Assembly (NCBI GenBank): GCA_964347615.1
Contig: CAYFZO010000005.1
Span: 1-64,000, forward strand
Direction of reading: 5' to 3'
Origin: CAYFZO01 sp964347615
Lineage (GTDB): Bacteria > Pseudomonadota > Gammaproteobacteria > Poriferisulfidales > Oxydemutatoraceae
DNA: 64,000 nucleotides
The notes beneath the pieces are model-generated. The model was not told where the DNA came from. It did no database searches and saw nothing but the letters and a program-made list of their open reading frames with translations. How positions within the stretch are numbered: position 1 is the stretch's first letter; every line of letters starts with the position of its first letter. Below, in pieces: positions 17,778 to 28,100 of the stretch. Both the position numbers and the translations under genes were made by a program.

Positions 17778-18052
17778 CTTGGATGGCCTCCTTTGTTCAG
17801 AAGTTAACGTCTTCCTGCACTTATGGGGGTGAGTTCACGGATTTCAAGAGGCAACCCGTACCAAAACGAAATAATGAAAAGACCCACCAGCCGGCGAAAG
17901 CGCTTGCTCCTGCTTGTTACGAGAATTCAAGAGCCTGTATCCATCGCCGAGACTTCGGGTGTTTCGATCAAACGCCTGCGAATCTTCATCTTAAGCTTCG
18001 CATATCGCCGTGCAATGCTTGGAGAGTCGCTTTCGTCCGGTCGATGCTTCGC
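17778..18052. other. upstream region of the ubiquitin-like operon
   Basis: About 275 bases between the Ubl start and the right-hand direct repeat. Apart from the promoter candidate at 17820-17847 no gene, tRNA or integrase fragment was recognised. It probably forms the outer end of the inserted cassette. Confidence 0.4.
17820..17847 (-). promoter_or_regulatory. candidate sigma70 promoter of the ubiquitin-like operon
   Basis: On the minus strand TTGAAA (-35) is followed after 16 nt by CATAAG (-10), placing the start about 35 nt before the Ubl ATG. The -35 is good and the -10 is mediocre. No operator palindrome was noticed. Confidence 0.35.
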
Positions 18053-18147
18053 CCCCCAAACTACACCTGCGCCGAAAACAGGCGGGCGTAGAGGCCGTTC
18101 TCCTCGAGCAGTTCCTCGTGCGCGCCGTGCTCGATGATGTGTCCGGC
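18053..18147 (-). repeat. direct repeat, right copy: 3' end of the intact ABC-transporter gene
   Basis: This is the partner of 15461-15555 (94 of 95 bases identical). It includes the stop codon and the last 28 codons of the transporter plus 8 bases downstream. Outside these limits the two flanks are unrelated. Confidence 0.9.
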
Positions 18148-19863
18148 TTCAAACACGTAGACCCGGTCGGCGCGCCTCACGGCGCTCAGGCGGTGGGCGA
18201 TGATCAGCGTCGTCTTATCGCGCAGGCGGTCGAACAGCGCTTCGTACAGAAGCGTCTCGGTTTCGGAGTCGATCGCCGAGGTCGCTTCGTCGAGAATCAC
18301 GACCTTAGGCTCTTCGAGCAACATGCGCGCAATCGCAAGGCGCTGGCGTTGTCCGCCCGAGAGTTTGACGCCTTGCAGGCCGACCAGCGTATCGAGCCGG
18401 TCGGGTTTGGTGCGCACAAAGTCCGCGAGCTGCACCACGTCGAGCGCCTGCCACAGCTCGTCGTCGCCGGCGTCGCGCCCCAGCGTCAGGTTTGCACGGA
18501 TCGTGTCGTTGAACAGCGACGGCGTTTGCAGCACGCAGCCGACGTTCTCGCGCACCGTCTTGTATCCGATCTTCTCGACCGGCACGCCGTTGTACAGCAC
18601 TTGACCGCGGTCGGCGTGATACAGGCCCAGCAAGGTGCGGATGAAAGTGGTCTTGCCGCCGCCGCTCGCGCCGACCAGCGCGACCTTCTCGCCGGCGCCG
18701 ACGTACAGGCTGACGTCGTTCAGGATGGGGGTCTCGCCGCTGTAGGACAGGTGAAGATCGCGCACTTCGAGCGTGGCCGTCCCGCGGTCGGCGAACGGGT
18801 TGACCGCCGCCGGGTAATGCGGTTCGAGTTCGAGCTTGGTCAGCCCGTTGATGCGTTCGAGCGCGGCCTTTGCGCCGAACCACGAGTACTGCATCCCCAG
18901 CACTTCCTGTATCGGCCCGAGCATGAACCACAGATAACCGAAAACCGCGATCATCTGCCCGATCGTGAGGTCGGAGAAAATCACCATGAACATCCCGAGC
19001 GCGCGGAACACGTCGAAGCCGAACAGAAACACCAGAAAGGACAGGCGGCTCGACGCGTCGCTGCGCCACGTGAAAGCGATCGCACGCTCCTTGATGCCGC
19101 CCGCCATCGCCACCAGTCGGCGGATGTAATGTTCGTCGCGGTTGCTCGCGCGGATCTGCTGCATCGCGGTCAGCGTCTCGACCACCGCCTGCTGAAAAAC
19201 CTCAATCGCTTCGTTCTCTTTCTTCTTGAGGCTCTTGACGCGCTTACCGATCGCCATCGTGAAGTAAATCACCAGCGGGTTCAGAAACAACAGGAACAAC
19301 GCGAGCGGCCAATGCAGGAACAGCAGTACCACCGCGGTCGCGAAGATCGTCAACACCGAGACGACGAAGCGACTGATCGCCGCACCCATGAACTGGTCGA
19401 GCGTCTCGAGGTCGGTCACCAGCCGGGCGCTGATGCCGGCGCCGTCGCGGCTCTCGAACTCCGACACCGACACGCCGCCGAGATACCACAGCAGCTGCTT
19501 CCTGATGCGATAGACGATGCCTTTGGAAATGCGCGAGAACAGCAGCATCTGCCACACGGTCAGCAGCCAGCCCGACAGGCGCAACAGCAAGGTGACCAAC
19601 AGGATTACCGTGACGTAGAGCACCGCGCCGTGCCACGCCGGGGAAAAGAACGGGTTGATTGCCGCGATCAACGTCCCGGGGCGGTCGAGCAGCACTTCGT
19701 CCACCAGCAGCGGCATCAGCAAAGGCACCGGTACGCTTGCAAGCGTCGCGCCGAGCGCGATCAGGTTCGCGGCAATCAGCCGCTCGCGGTGGCGCAGCAC
19801 CAAGGAGAACAGATAACGCGGCCCGTAGACTTGTATCGGCTCGCCGTTCATGACGCCGTTCAT
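18061..19863 (-). CDS. ABC exporter, fused membrane and ATPase domains (MsbA/multidrug type)
   Basis: 600 aa. The first ~330 residues hold about six membrane helices; the last ~230 form the nucleotide-binding domain with Walker A GASGGGKTT, signature LSGGQRQRLAIAR, Walker B VVILDEATSAID and an H-loop IIAHRLS. Such half-transporters work as dimers and export lipids or hydrophobic compounds; the substrate is not evident. The ATG overlaps the mpl stop (ATGA), so the two are translationally coupled. The last 28 codons are duplicated at 15461-15555, probably by insertion of the ubiquitin-like cassette. Confidence 0.9.
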   Translation of the reverse strand: MNGVMNGEPIQVYGPRYLFSLVLRHRERLIAANLIALGATLASVPVPLLMPLLVDEVLLDRPGTLIAAINPFFSPAWHGAVLYVTVILLVTLLLRLSGWLLTVWQMLLFSRISKGIVYRIRKQLLWYLGGVSVSEFESRDGAGISARLVTDLETLDQFMGAAISRFVVSVLTIFATAVVLLFLHWPLALFLLFLNPLVIYFTMAIGKRVKSLKKKENEAIEVFQQAVVETLTAMQQIRASNRDEHYIRRLVAMAGGIKERAIAFTWRSDASSRLSFLVFLFGFDVFRALGMFMVIFSDLTIGQMIAVFGYLWFMLGPIQEVLGMQYSWFGAKAALERINGLTKLELEPHYPAAVNPFADRGTATLEVRDLHLSYSGETPILNDVSLYVGAGEKVALVGASGGGKTTFIRTLLGLYHADRGQVLYNGVPVEKIGYKTVRENVGCVLQTPSLFNDTIRANLTLGRDAGDDELWQALDVVQLADFVRTKPDRLDTLVGLQGVKLSGGQRQRLAIARMLLEEPKVVILDEATSAIDSETETLLYEALFDRLRDKTTLIIAHRLSAVRRADRVYVFEAGHIIEHGAHEELLEENGLYARLFSAQV

Positions 19864-21245
19864 GACGGTGTCCCCCCGAGCGCATGCGTCAAACGCGCGG
19901 GCAGGTCGTCGAACCCGCCGTTCGACATGAACACGACGCGATCGCCGGCTTGAACCTCGTCGCACAGTCGCGCGAGCAAGTCATTGCCGTCGTCGAACAA
20001 CGCCGCCGGCGGCTGTATGCGCGAGATCGCCGGGTCCAACGCCGCCGCCAACGCCGCGGGGCGACGGCAGAACACCTTGTCCGCCGCGGTGAAAGCCCGC
20101 GTGAGTTCTTCGTTGTGACGACCCGTCTTCATCGTGTTTGAACGCGGCTCGAACACCGCAATCACGCGCCCGCCGCGGTTCCCGATCCGCCCGGCGACCG
20201 CTTCGAGGGTCGCGCGAATCGCGCTCGGATGATGCGCGAAATCATCATAGACCACCACGCCCGACGCTTCACCTTTGACCTCAAGGCGCCGACGTACGCC
20301 GCGAAAGTCTGCCAATGCACGCAGGGAAATCGCAGTCTCGACGCCGGCGTGGTGCGCCGCGGCGACCGCGGCCAACGCGTTGGCGACGTTGTACTCGCCG
20401 AACAGCGACCAGCGGCATTCGCCTTGTTCCCGCCCCCGGTAAAACGCGCGAAACCCGCCGTCGAAAGCTTCGGCGTACCAGTCGGCGTCTCCAGGACCGC
20501 CGAGTGCGGCGCCGATGCCGAAACTCTCGCACCGCGTCCAGACGCCTTTGTCGAGCACCCTGCGCAAGGCGACGTCGCCGGCGCGGTACACCACCGCGCC
20601 GTCGCCCGGCACGGTGCGCAACAGGAAATGAAACTGCCGTTCGATCGCGTCCAGATCGTCATAGACGTCGGCGTGATCAAACTCGAGGTTGTTCAGTACC
20701 AGCACCTCGGGGCGGTAGTGCAGGAACTTCGGGCGCTTGTCGAAAAACGCCACGTCGTATTCGTCAGCCTCGACCACGAAATGCGGCGAACCTGAACCGG
20801 CCCGCGCCGAGGCGTCGAAGTTCAACGGCACGCCGCCGACCAGAAACCCAGGCGCAAGCCCCGCGCGGTCGAGGATCCAAGCGAGCATCGCAGTCGTCGT
20901 GGTCTTGCCGTGGGTGCCGGCGACGGCCGATACGCGCCGTCCGGCAAGTGCCTCGCGCGCAAGCCATTCAGGGCCGGAGACGAACGCCGCGCGACGACGC
21001 ATGATCTCCTCGACCAGGGGGTTGCCGCGCGACAGGACGTTGCCGACGACGAACAGCTCCCAGCCGCGGTCAAGCGCGGCGGGTTCAAAGCCTTCATCGA
21101 CTTGAATTCCGAGGTCTTCGAGCTGGGTACTCATCGGCGGATAGACCGCCGAATCGCAACCACCGACTTCGTGTCCGAGTTCGACGGCGACGCGGGCGAG
21201 ACCGCCCATGAAAGTCCCGCAGACGCCGGCGACGTAGATACGCAT
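19860..21245 (-). CDS. mpl: UDP-N-acetylmuramate:L-Ala-gamma-D-Glu-meso-DAP ligase
   Basis: 461 aa, normal for Mpl. It has the Mur-ligase N-terminal start YVAGVCGTFMGGLARVA, the ATP loop AGTHGKTTTTAMLAW and EADEYDVAFFDKRPKF. Mpl reattaches recycled murein tripeptide to UDP-MurNAc in the cytoplasm, saving cell-wall material. It implies a DAP-type peptidoglycan, as in Gram-negative bacteria. It lies 9 nt downstream of yaaA and is coupled to the ABC transporter gene. Confidence 0.95.
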   Translation of the reverse strand: MRIYVAGVCGTFMGGLARVAVELGHEVGGCDSAVYPPMSTQLEDLGIQVDEGFEPAALDRGWELFVVGNVLSRGNPLVEEIMRRRAAFVSGPEWLAREALAGRRVSAVAGTHGKTTTTAMLAWILDRAGLAPGFLVGGVPLNFDASARAGSGSPHFVVEADEYDVAFFDKRPKFLHYRPEVLVLNNLEFDHADVYDDLDAIERQFHFLLRTVPGDGAVVYRAGDVALRRVLDKGVWTRCESFGIGAALGGPGDADWYAEAFDGGFRAFYRGREQGECRWSLFGEYNVANALAAVAAAHHAGVETAISLRALADFRGVRRRLEVKGEASGVVVYDDFAHHPSAIRATLEAVAGRIGNRGGRVIAVFEPRSNTMKTGRHNEELTRAFTAADKVFCRRPAALAAALDPAISRIQPPAALFDDGNDLLARLCDEVQAGDRVVFMSNGGFDDLPARLTHALGGTPS

Positions 21246-21254
21246 ACGGCTCGG

Positions 21255-22022
21255 TCAGCCGCGCGTGAAAACCCAGTTGGCGTCGTCCGACAATTGCTTG
21301 TTGAACCGGTAGCCGTCTTCCCTGAACTTCTTGACGTCGGCGGGGTCGCTGATTCGGTGTTTGACGATGTAGCGGCTCATTGCGCCCCGGGCGCGCTTGG
21401 CGACAAAACTGATGACTTTGTAGGCGCCGTTTCTGCGCTCCTTGAACACCGGCGTAATCACCGGCGCGCCGAGGCCTTCCGCGTGCACCGACTTGAAGTA
21501 TTCCTGCGAGGCAAGGTTGACGAGCACCGCCGGACGCTCGCCCTTGAGGTCGCGGTTGAGACGTTCGGTGATCTTGTCGCCCCAGAACTGATACAAGTTG
21601 CTGCAACGGCGGACCGCAAACTTCGTGCCCATCTCCAGGCGGTACGGCTGTATCAGGTCGAGCGGGCGCAACACGCCGTAGAGTCCCGACAGCATCCGCA
21701 GGTGCTTTTGGGCGAACTCGAGGTCCTTGCCGTCGAGGGAGTCGGCGTCGAGACCGGTGTAGACGTCGCCGCGAAACGCCCACACCGCCTGCTTCGCGTT
21801 GGCAACGGTGAACGGCTTCTTCCACTCGCGGTAGCGGCGATGGTTCAGCTCGGCGATCTTTGCGCTGATGCCCATCAGCTTCGAGAGGTCACGCGCCGAC
21901 AATCTCTTCAGCCGGCCGACCAGTTCCTGCGCTTCGTCGAGAAACACGGGCTTGGTGCATTTGCGCGTCGGCGCCGGGTGATCGAAGTCGAGCGTCTTGG
22001 CCGGGGAGATGACAATCAGCAT
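21255..22022 (-). CDS. yaaA: peroxide-stress protein YaaA (DUF328 family)
   Basis: 255 aa. It starts with the family signature MLIVISPAKTLDFDHP and contains RLSARDLSKLMGIS, YSGLY-like LSGLYGVLRPLDLIQPY and WGDKITERLN. In E. coli YaaA limits free iron and damage during H2O2 stress. The gene stands about 90 nt after ligA and just before mpl on the same strand. That intergenic space shows no clear terminator, so co-transcription is possible. Confidence 0.93.
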   Translation of the reverse strand: MLIVISPAKTLDFDHPAPTRKCTKPVFLDEAQELVGRLKRLSARDLSKLMGISAKIAELNHRRYREWKKPFTVANAKQAVWAFRGDVYTGLDADSLDGKDLEFAQKHLRMLSGLYGVLRPLDLIQPYRLEMGTKFAVRRCSNLYQFWGDKITERLNRDLKGERPAVLVNLASQEYFKSVHAEGLGAPVITPVFKERRNGAYKVISFVAKRARGAMSRYIVKHRISDPADVKKFREDGYRFNKQLSDDANWVFTRG

Positions 22023-22109
22023 GGGTACAACGGGCTGCGGTGGTTCGGGTTTTATCCTTTCATTCTACTATGAATAACGCGCAAACAGGGTCGAGCGAAG
22101 CACCCGACC

Positions 22110-24143
22110 TCACCGCTCGTCGCCGATCAACTTGACCAGCGCGTTCTCGTCGAGAATCTCGACGCCGAGCTCGCGTGCCTTGTCGAGCTTCGACCCGGGG
22201 TCGGCGCCGGCAACCACCGCCGTCGTCTTGCGCGACACCGAGGAAGCGACCTTGGCGCCGAGCATCAGCAACCGCGTTTTCGCTTCGTTGCGGGTCATCG
22301 AGTCCAGGGCACCGGTCAGCACGTAGGTCCGCCCGGCGAGCGGGGTGCCGCGCCCGCCGCCTTCAAGCGGCTTGGGCCGCACCTGGCGACGCAGCTTGGC
22401 GAGGATGCGCTGGTTGTTCTCGTCGGCGAAAAAATCGAGGACGCGCTGGGCGACGACCTCGCCGATTTCCGGCACGCCTTTCAAATCCTCGGCGTCAGCG
22501 CGTTGAAGTTCATCGAGGGTCTTGAAACGCAGCGCAAGCGACCGCGACACCGTCTCGCCGACCTCGAGGATGCCGAGCGCGTAGATGAAGCGGTCGAAAG
22601 GCACGTCCCTGCTCTTGTCTATCGCCGCGATCAGCTTGGCGACGCTCTTCTCGCCGAGCCCTTCGAGGGCGGCGATCTGTTCCTTCTTGCCGTGCAAGGC
22701 GTAAATATCGCCTGAGTCCTCGACCAGCTTCTCTTCAAGCAGGCGCGCGATCAGCTTTTCACCGAGGCCCTCGACGTCCATCGCCTTACGCGACGCAAAA
22801 TGCTCGACCGACGCCTTGCGCTGCGCCGGACAACCCCAGACGTTGGTGCAGTACAGGATCACGCCCTCTTCTTCGGCGGACGCGACCTTGCCTTTGCATT
22901 CGGGGCACTTGGCGGGGGCCGGGACGGACTTGGGCGCGGGCGACGGGCGCTGGTCCCGAATTACCCTGATGACCTGCGGGATGACGTCGCCGGCGCGACG
23001 CAAAAGGACGGTGTCGCCGACGCGGACGTCCTTGCGCCTGACTTCATCCATGTTGTGCAACGAGACGTTACTCACGGTAACGCCGCCGACCGACACCGGC
23101 TCAAGCCGCGCAAGCGGCGTCAGCGCACCGGTGCGCCCGACCTGAAAGGCGACCTGCTTGACCACGGTCGTGCATTCGTGCGCGGGAAACTTATACGCGG
23201 TCGCCCACCGCGGCGAGCGCGACAACTTGCCGAGACGACGTTGCCAGTCGAGCCGGTTGACCTTGAACACCACTCCGTCCACCTCGTACGGCAACCGCTC
23301 GCGTTTGTCGAGCATCCCGCGATAGAACTCGATGCACCGCGCGGCGCCCTCGACGACGCCGACCTCCGGGCACACGGGCAACCCCAATTCACCGAGGCGA
23401 TCGAACAAGCCTTTATGCGTGTCGGCCAAAGAGGTCGCGGTCTCACCCACGCCGTAACAGAAAAAGGACAGCGGACGTTTCGCCGTAATCCGCGAGTCGA
23501 GCTGACGCAAGCTGCCTGCCGCCGCGTTGCGCGGGTTGGCAAACACCTTTTCGCCGGCGCGTTCGGCCTGCGCGTTGAGCTTCTGGAAGTTGCGCTTGGC
23601 GATGTACACCTCGCCGCGCACCTCGAGCAACGGCGGCGGCCGGCCGTCGCGCAACGCCAAAGGAACGGCTTTGATCGTGCGCACGTTCTGCGTGACGTCC
23701 TCGCCGACCGAGCCGTCGCCGCGCGTCGCCGCGCGCTCAAAACGCCCGTCGCGGTACAAGACGCTGACGGCGACGCCGTCAAATTTCGGCTCGGCACAAT
23801 AAGCGACGGCGGCGGCGGAGACGCTTTCCTCGGCGAGGCGTCGGCGCACGCGCCGATCGAACTCCTCGAGCTCGGTCTCGTCAAACACGTTGTCGAGCGA
23901 GAGCATCGCCGACAAGTGTTCGACCTGCCCGAATCCTTCCGCGGGTTCTCCGCTGACGCGCTGGGTCGGCGAATCGGGGGTGATCAGATCAGGGTGCTTA
24001 TCCTCGAGCGTTCGCAGCTCGCGGAACAAAGCGTCGTACTTGGCGTCGCTGACGATCGGGTCGTCCAGAACGTAATAGCGATAATCGTGCTGCTCGATTT
24101 CCCGCCTCAGCCGTTTGACGCGTGCGGACGCGGATTGCGCCAT
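22110..24143 (-). CDS. ligA: NAD-dependent DNA ligase
   Basis: 677 aa, the usual LigA length. The adenylated lysine lies in AEPKFDGVAV (about 116), followed by the OB fold, a four-cysteine zinc finger (CPECKGKV ... CTNVWGCPAQR), helix-hairpin-helix repeats and a C-terminal BRCT domain (LAGRTYVLTGALDSMTR). It seals nicks during replication and repair. The chosen ATG gives MAQSASARVKRL; a longer upstream reading would run into zipA. Only one base separates it from the zipA stop. Confidence 0.96.
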   Translation of the reverse strand: MAQSASARVKRLRREIEQHDYRYYVLDDPIVSDAKYDALFRELRTLEDKHPDLITPDSPTQRVSGEPAEGFGQVEHLSAMLSLDNVFDETELEEFDRRVRRRLAEESVSAAAVAYCAEPKFDGVAVSVLYRDGRFERAATRGDGSVGEDVTQNVRTIKAVPLALRDGRPPPLLEVRGEVYIAKRNFQKLNAQAERAGEKVFANPRNAAAGSLRQLDSRITAKRPLSFFCYGVGETATSLADTHKGLFDRLGELGLPVCPEVGVVEGAARCIEFYRGMLDKRERLPYEVDGVVFKVNRLDWQRRLGKLSRSPRWATAYKFPAHECTTVVKQVAFQVGRTGALTPLARLEPVSVGGVTVSNVSLHNMDEVRRKDVRVGDTVLLRRAGDVIPQVIRVIRDQRPSPAPKSVPAPAKCPECKGKVASAEEEGVILYCTNVWGCPAQRKASVEHFASRKAMDVEGLGEKLIARLLEEKLVEDSGDIYALHGKKEQIAALEGLGEKSVAKLIAAIDKSRDVPFDRFIYALGILEVGETVSRSLALRFKTLDELQRADAEDLKGVPEIGEVVAQRVLDFFADENNQRILAKLRRQVRPKPLEGGGRGTPLAGRTYVLTGALDSMTRNEAKTRLLMLGAKVASSVSRKTTAVVAGADPGSKLDKARELGVEILDENALVKLIGDER

Positions 24144-24144
24144 G

Positions 24145-25002
24145 TCATTTAATCGTGCCGGGCGCGGCGCGGCCCCTGGCGTACGCTTGCAGGTCTTCTT
24201 TGATGTGCTGGATCGTCTGCACGGTGAGGTCGCTGCGGCTTTCATCGAGCACCACACCGTGCAACTTGGCGGCAAACAGGCGTGCACACTTCAGCAGCTC
24301 GTCAAAGGTCTCAAGCGGCGGTAACGCACCCGGCAGCTGCGCGAACAGGCTCAAGCCGGAAGTCGAAAACGACTCCATCTCCTCCCACCTGAAAACCCCG
24401 GGGCTGAACATGTTGGCCATGTAGAAAAGCGGGGCGTCGTCGGACGCCGCCGCGACGTCCGGCGCGCGGCGCTGAAAAAAACCACCGTCGCTGCCGCTGG
24501 CGCGATCGAGCGCGGTCTGCTCGGCGACGCGCAAGATCTCAGGGCCGACAAACTTTCTCCTCGCTTTCGCCTGCACGTGCAACACCAGCAGCTTGCCGCT
24601 GGCCTCGTTGTCTTCGGCGGCGCGTGTGGCTCGCGGCGCGGCAGGTGCCCGACCGGAGTCCTCGCCCGGCTTTCGGGCAGGCTGCTCATCGCGCTCTCCG
24701 GCGTGCCGCTTGATCCACTGCTGAATCTGCCGGCCGGGCGTCGCCGCGTCGTCGAACGCAACGTCGCCGGTGTCGGCGGTGGCGGCGGTGGCGGCAGGCT
24801 CAATCTCCACGCTGTCGCGCTCGGGGTTCTCTTGCTCGACGTCGCTCCGGGACAAGCCGGTCGGCGCCTTCCGCTCGGCGGACGGAGAACGACCGCTCCC
24901 GCGGCGGGAAACCCAGTACACCGCGACGACGACCACCACGCCGATTCCCAATAGGAACCATCGCAGGATGCTTGGGAAGGAATCTTCCATCACGACGCCC
25001 AT
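24145..25002 (-). CDS. zipA: cell-division protein ZipA-like
   Basis: 285 aa with the ZipA plan: one N-terminal membrane helix (FLLGIGVVVVVAVYWVSRR), a long charged Pro/Ala/Glu-rich linker, and a C-terminal FtsZ-binding domain of about 130 residues (LLVLHVQAKARRKFVGPEIL ...). ZipA anchors FtsZ to the inner membrane. Sequence conservation is modest, but the position between smc and ligA is the standard gammaproteobacterial order. An alternative start four codons later (MEDSF) is equally possible. Confidence 0.85.
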   Translation of the reverse strand: MGVVMEDSFPSILRWFLLGIGVVVVVAVYWVSRRGSGRSPSAERKAPTGLSRSDVEQENPERDSVEIEPAATAATADTGDVAFDDAATPGRQIQQWIKRHAGERDEQPARKPGEDSGRAPAAPRATRAAEDNEASGKLLVLHVQAKARRKFVGPEILRVAEQTALDRASGSDGGFFQRRAPDVAAASDDAPLFYMANMFSPGVFRWEEMESFSTSGLSLFAQLPGALPPLETFDELLKCARLFAAKLHGVVLDESRSDLTVQTIQHIKEDLQAYARGRAAPGTIK

Positions 25003-25122
25003 ATTACCCGAAGAATCCCGCCGAACCCGCCGAAAACCCGCCGAAAACCCACCGAAAACGCAGGCACCCCTTGCGCTTTCCCCAAGTCTCGGGAAAGGCG
25101 GCGGGGGCTATGCAAATCCGCG

Positions 25123-28100
25123 TTACGCGGTCGCCATCTTGGCGGCTTCCTCGACGTCCACCGCAACCAACCTCGACACGCCGGGTTCCTGCATGGTGAC
25201 GCCGATCAGGCTGTCCATGTATTCCATGCTGATCTTGTTGTGCGTGATGACGATGAACTGCACCCGTCCCGCCATGTGCTTGATCAAGTCGCAGAAGCGC
25301 TCGACGTTGTGTTCGTCAAGCGGGGCGTCCACTTCGTCCAGCAGGCAAAACGGCGCCGGGTTGAGTTCGAAGATCGAGAACACCACCGCCGCCGCGGACA
25401 ACGCCTTCTCTCCGCCGGACAGCAGGTTGATCGAAACCCGACGCTTGCCCGGCGGGTGCACCATGATGGTGACCCCGGTGGTCAGCAAGTCGCGCTCGGT
25501 CAGTTCGAGGTGCGCCTCACCGCCGCCGAACAGGCGCGGGAAAGTGTTCTGCAGGTTGACGTTGATCTGCTCGAACGTTTTCTTGAACAGCTCACGGGTT
25601 TCCTTGTCTATCTTATGGATCGCGTCTTCGAGCATCTGCACCGCACGCGACAGGTCGTCGTATTGCGAATCGAGATAATCCTTCCTCTCGCTCAACTCCT
25701 CGAACTCCTCGATCGCGACAAGATTGATCGCGCCGAGACGCTCTATGCCGGCCTGCACGCGGGCGAGCTTCTCCTCATGGTCCTCGATGCTGACGTCGGC
25801 CTCCATCTCGGCCTCGAGCCGCGCCGTCGGAACCTTCAGCTTCTCGATCTCGGCCAACGTGTCCTTGCAGCGCGCGGCGACCACCTGCAAATCGGCACGC
25901 GCGCGTTCGTAGGTCTCGCGCCGCGTCTCGACTTCGTCGTTGATCCCGGCGCGGCGGTGCTCGACCGCCTCGACCTGCGATTGCAGTTCGACGAGCTGCG
26001 CTTCCTGACGTCCGAGACGTCGTTGTCCCTCGGTCTGCTGTTCCAGCAAGGCGTCGAGACGGCGGCGGCTCTCGTCCATCGGCTTTTCCAAGTCGCCCAG
26101 CGTCTCGTCGAGCGACCGGCGGCGCTGCGCGAGCTCCTCCTTCAGCGACTGCAATTGCTTGGCTTGCCCGCGCATCGCGTCGCAACCCGCCTTGACCGCC
26201 TCGCACTCGACTTCGGCGCGGTGCAGGGTCTCGCGCGAGACGCGCAGTTGAGCGCGAACCTCCTCGAGCGCCGACCCGCCAGGCTGCTCGTCGACGCTTT
26301 CGAGCGCCGCAGCTTCCTTGAGCGCCGACGCCAACCGTGCTTGGACTTCGTCGCGTTGCGCTTCTTTCCTCACCAGGTCCGCACGCGCGGCGGCGGCGTC
26401 CTTTTTCAGCGCCTCGCTCGCGCGGGCCGATTCCTCGAGCCGTTGACCTAAGGTCTCTATGCGCCGTTCACGCACGAGCATGCCTTCGCCTTCCTTGTCG
26501 GGAACGTGCAGCTTGACCCAGTTCGGCCCGACCCACGCGCCGTCTCGCGTAATCAGCGACTCGTGCGGCTTGAGCGACGAACGCCGGCTCAGGGCCTGCT
26601 CGAGATCGTCGGCGAGCTGCACCTGCCCGAGCAGGCCGGCGGCGCTCTTGCTGCCCGTCACCTTGTCGGCGAGCGTGCCGTCCGCCGCGGCACCCCGGTG
26701 CGGCTCGAACAGCACCAAAGTACCCTTGTCAAAATCACCGACGCGCACCGCGTGCTCCTCGAGCGAAGCGACTTCAACCCCGGCGATGAACGCACCGAGC
26801 ACGGTCTCGACCGCGCGCTCCCATCCGTCGGCGACGTGAACGCGCTCGATAAGCCGGTCCTTGCGCGTCAAGCCCGCGGCTTCGAGCCACTCCGTGAAAG
26901 CGCCCTGGTCGTCGCGCAGCTCGGCTTCCTGCAACGCTTCAAGCGACGCAAGCCGCCCCTGCACGTCGCTGCTTTTCCTCTGCTCGGCGTGCAACGCCTC
27001 GGTCAGGTCGTGCACCTTGTCGCGCAACTCGGCAACTTCCTCGCCGATGCGGTCTATGTCGGATTGGTGCTTGCGCGCGGTGTCGCGGAGCATTTGCCGG
27101 GCGACGGTGCGTTCCTCGCGCAGACGCCCGACCTCGGCGCCCAAACGTTCGACTTCCTTGTCGAGCTCGGCGAGACGTCGCTCCTTGTCGGCGAGCAACG
27201 CCTGCTGCTTGTCTATTTCCTGCAGATTGCGCTCGGCCATCGCGGTCACTTCCTCGCGCTCCTTGCTCAGACGCTCGATGCTTCTGCCGCGGCTCTCGAT
27301 GTCCTGCCGTTTACCGGTGACGTCCGCGCCGAGACGATAATGCGCCTCCTTGAGGCGGTTCAGCTCGTCGTTGCACTGCGCCGCCGCCGCACGTTTCTGC
27401 TCGGCCTCGGTTTCGGCCTCGTGCAGCGACGCCTGCACCTTCTCAAAGTCGGCGCGGCGTGCCGCAACCTCCTCCTCGCCGGCGGCGCGTTCCTCGGCGC
27501 GGCGCCTGTAGCGCAACAGCAGCAGCTCGGACTCGAAACGCTCCTTGTCCTTGCGCAGCTGCTTGAATTTCTCGGCGCTCTTGACCTGGCGCTTGAGCTT
27601 GTTCAGCTGCTTGGCGACCTCGTCGCGGATGTCTATCACCCGTTCGAGGTTGTCGCGCGTGTGGCGGATGCGGTTCTCGGTGTCGCGGCGGCGTTCCTTG
27701 TACTGGGACACGCCCGCCGCCTCCTCGATGTAGCCGCGCATCTCCTCGGGTTTGGCCTCGATGACGCGCGAAATCATGCCTTGCTCAATCACCGCGTAGC
27801 TGTTGGCGCCGAGGCCGGTGCCGAAAAATATGTCGGCGACGTCGCGGCGACGGCAACGCGTGCCGTTGATGTAATACTTGGAATCACGGTCGCGCGTGGC
27901 CGTGCGCCTCAACGACAACTCGGTGTATTGCGAAAACTTGCCGCCGGCGCCGGCGGCGTTGTCAAAGATCAGCTCGACCGAAGCCAGCCCCATCGGTTTG
28001 CGCGCGTTGGTGCCGCTGAATACGACGTCTTCCAGCGTCGTCGCACGCACGTTGCGGGAGGTTCCGCCCATGACCCAGCGCACCGCGTCCACGATGTTCG

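Noticed and set aside
15556..18052. Integrase or transposase gene inside the ubiquitin-like cassette
   Set aside because: All space is taken by the three conjugation genes and a ~275-base leader; no recombinase motif was seen on either strand.
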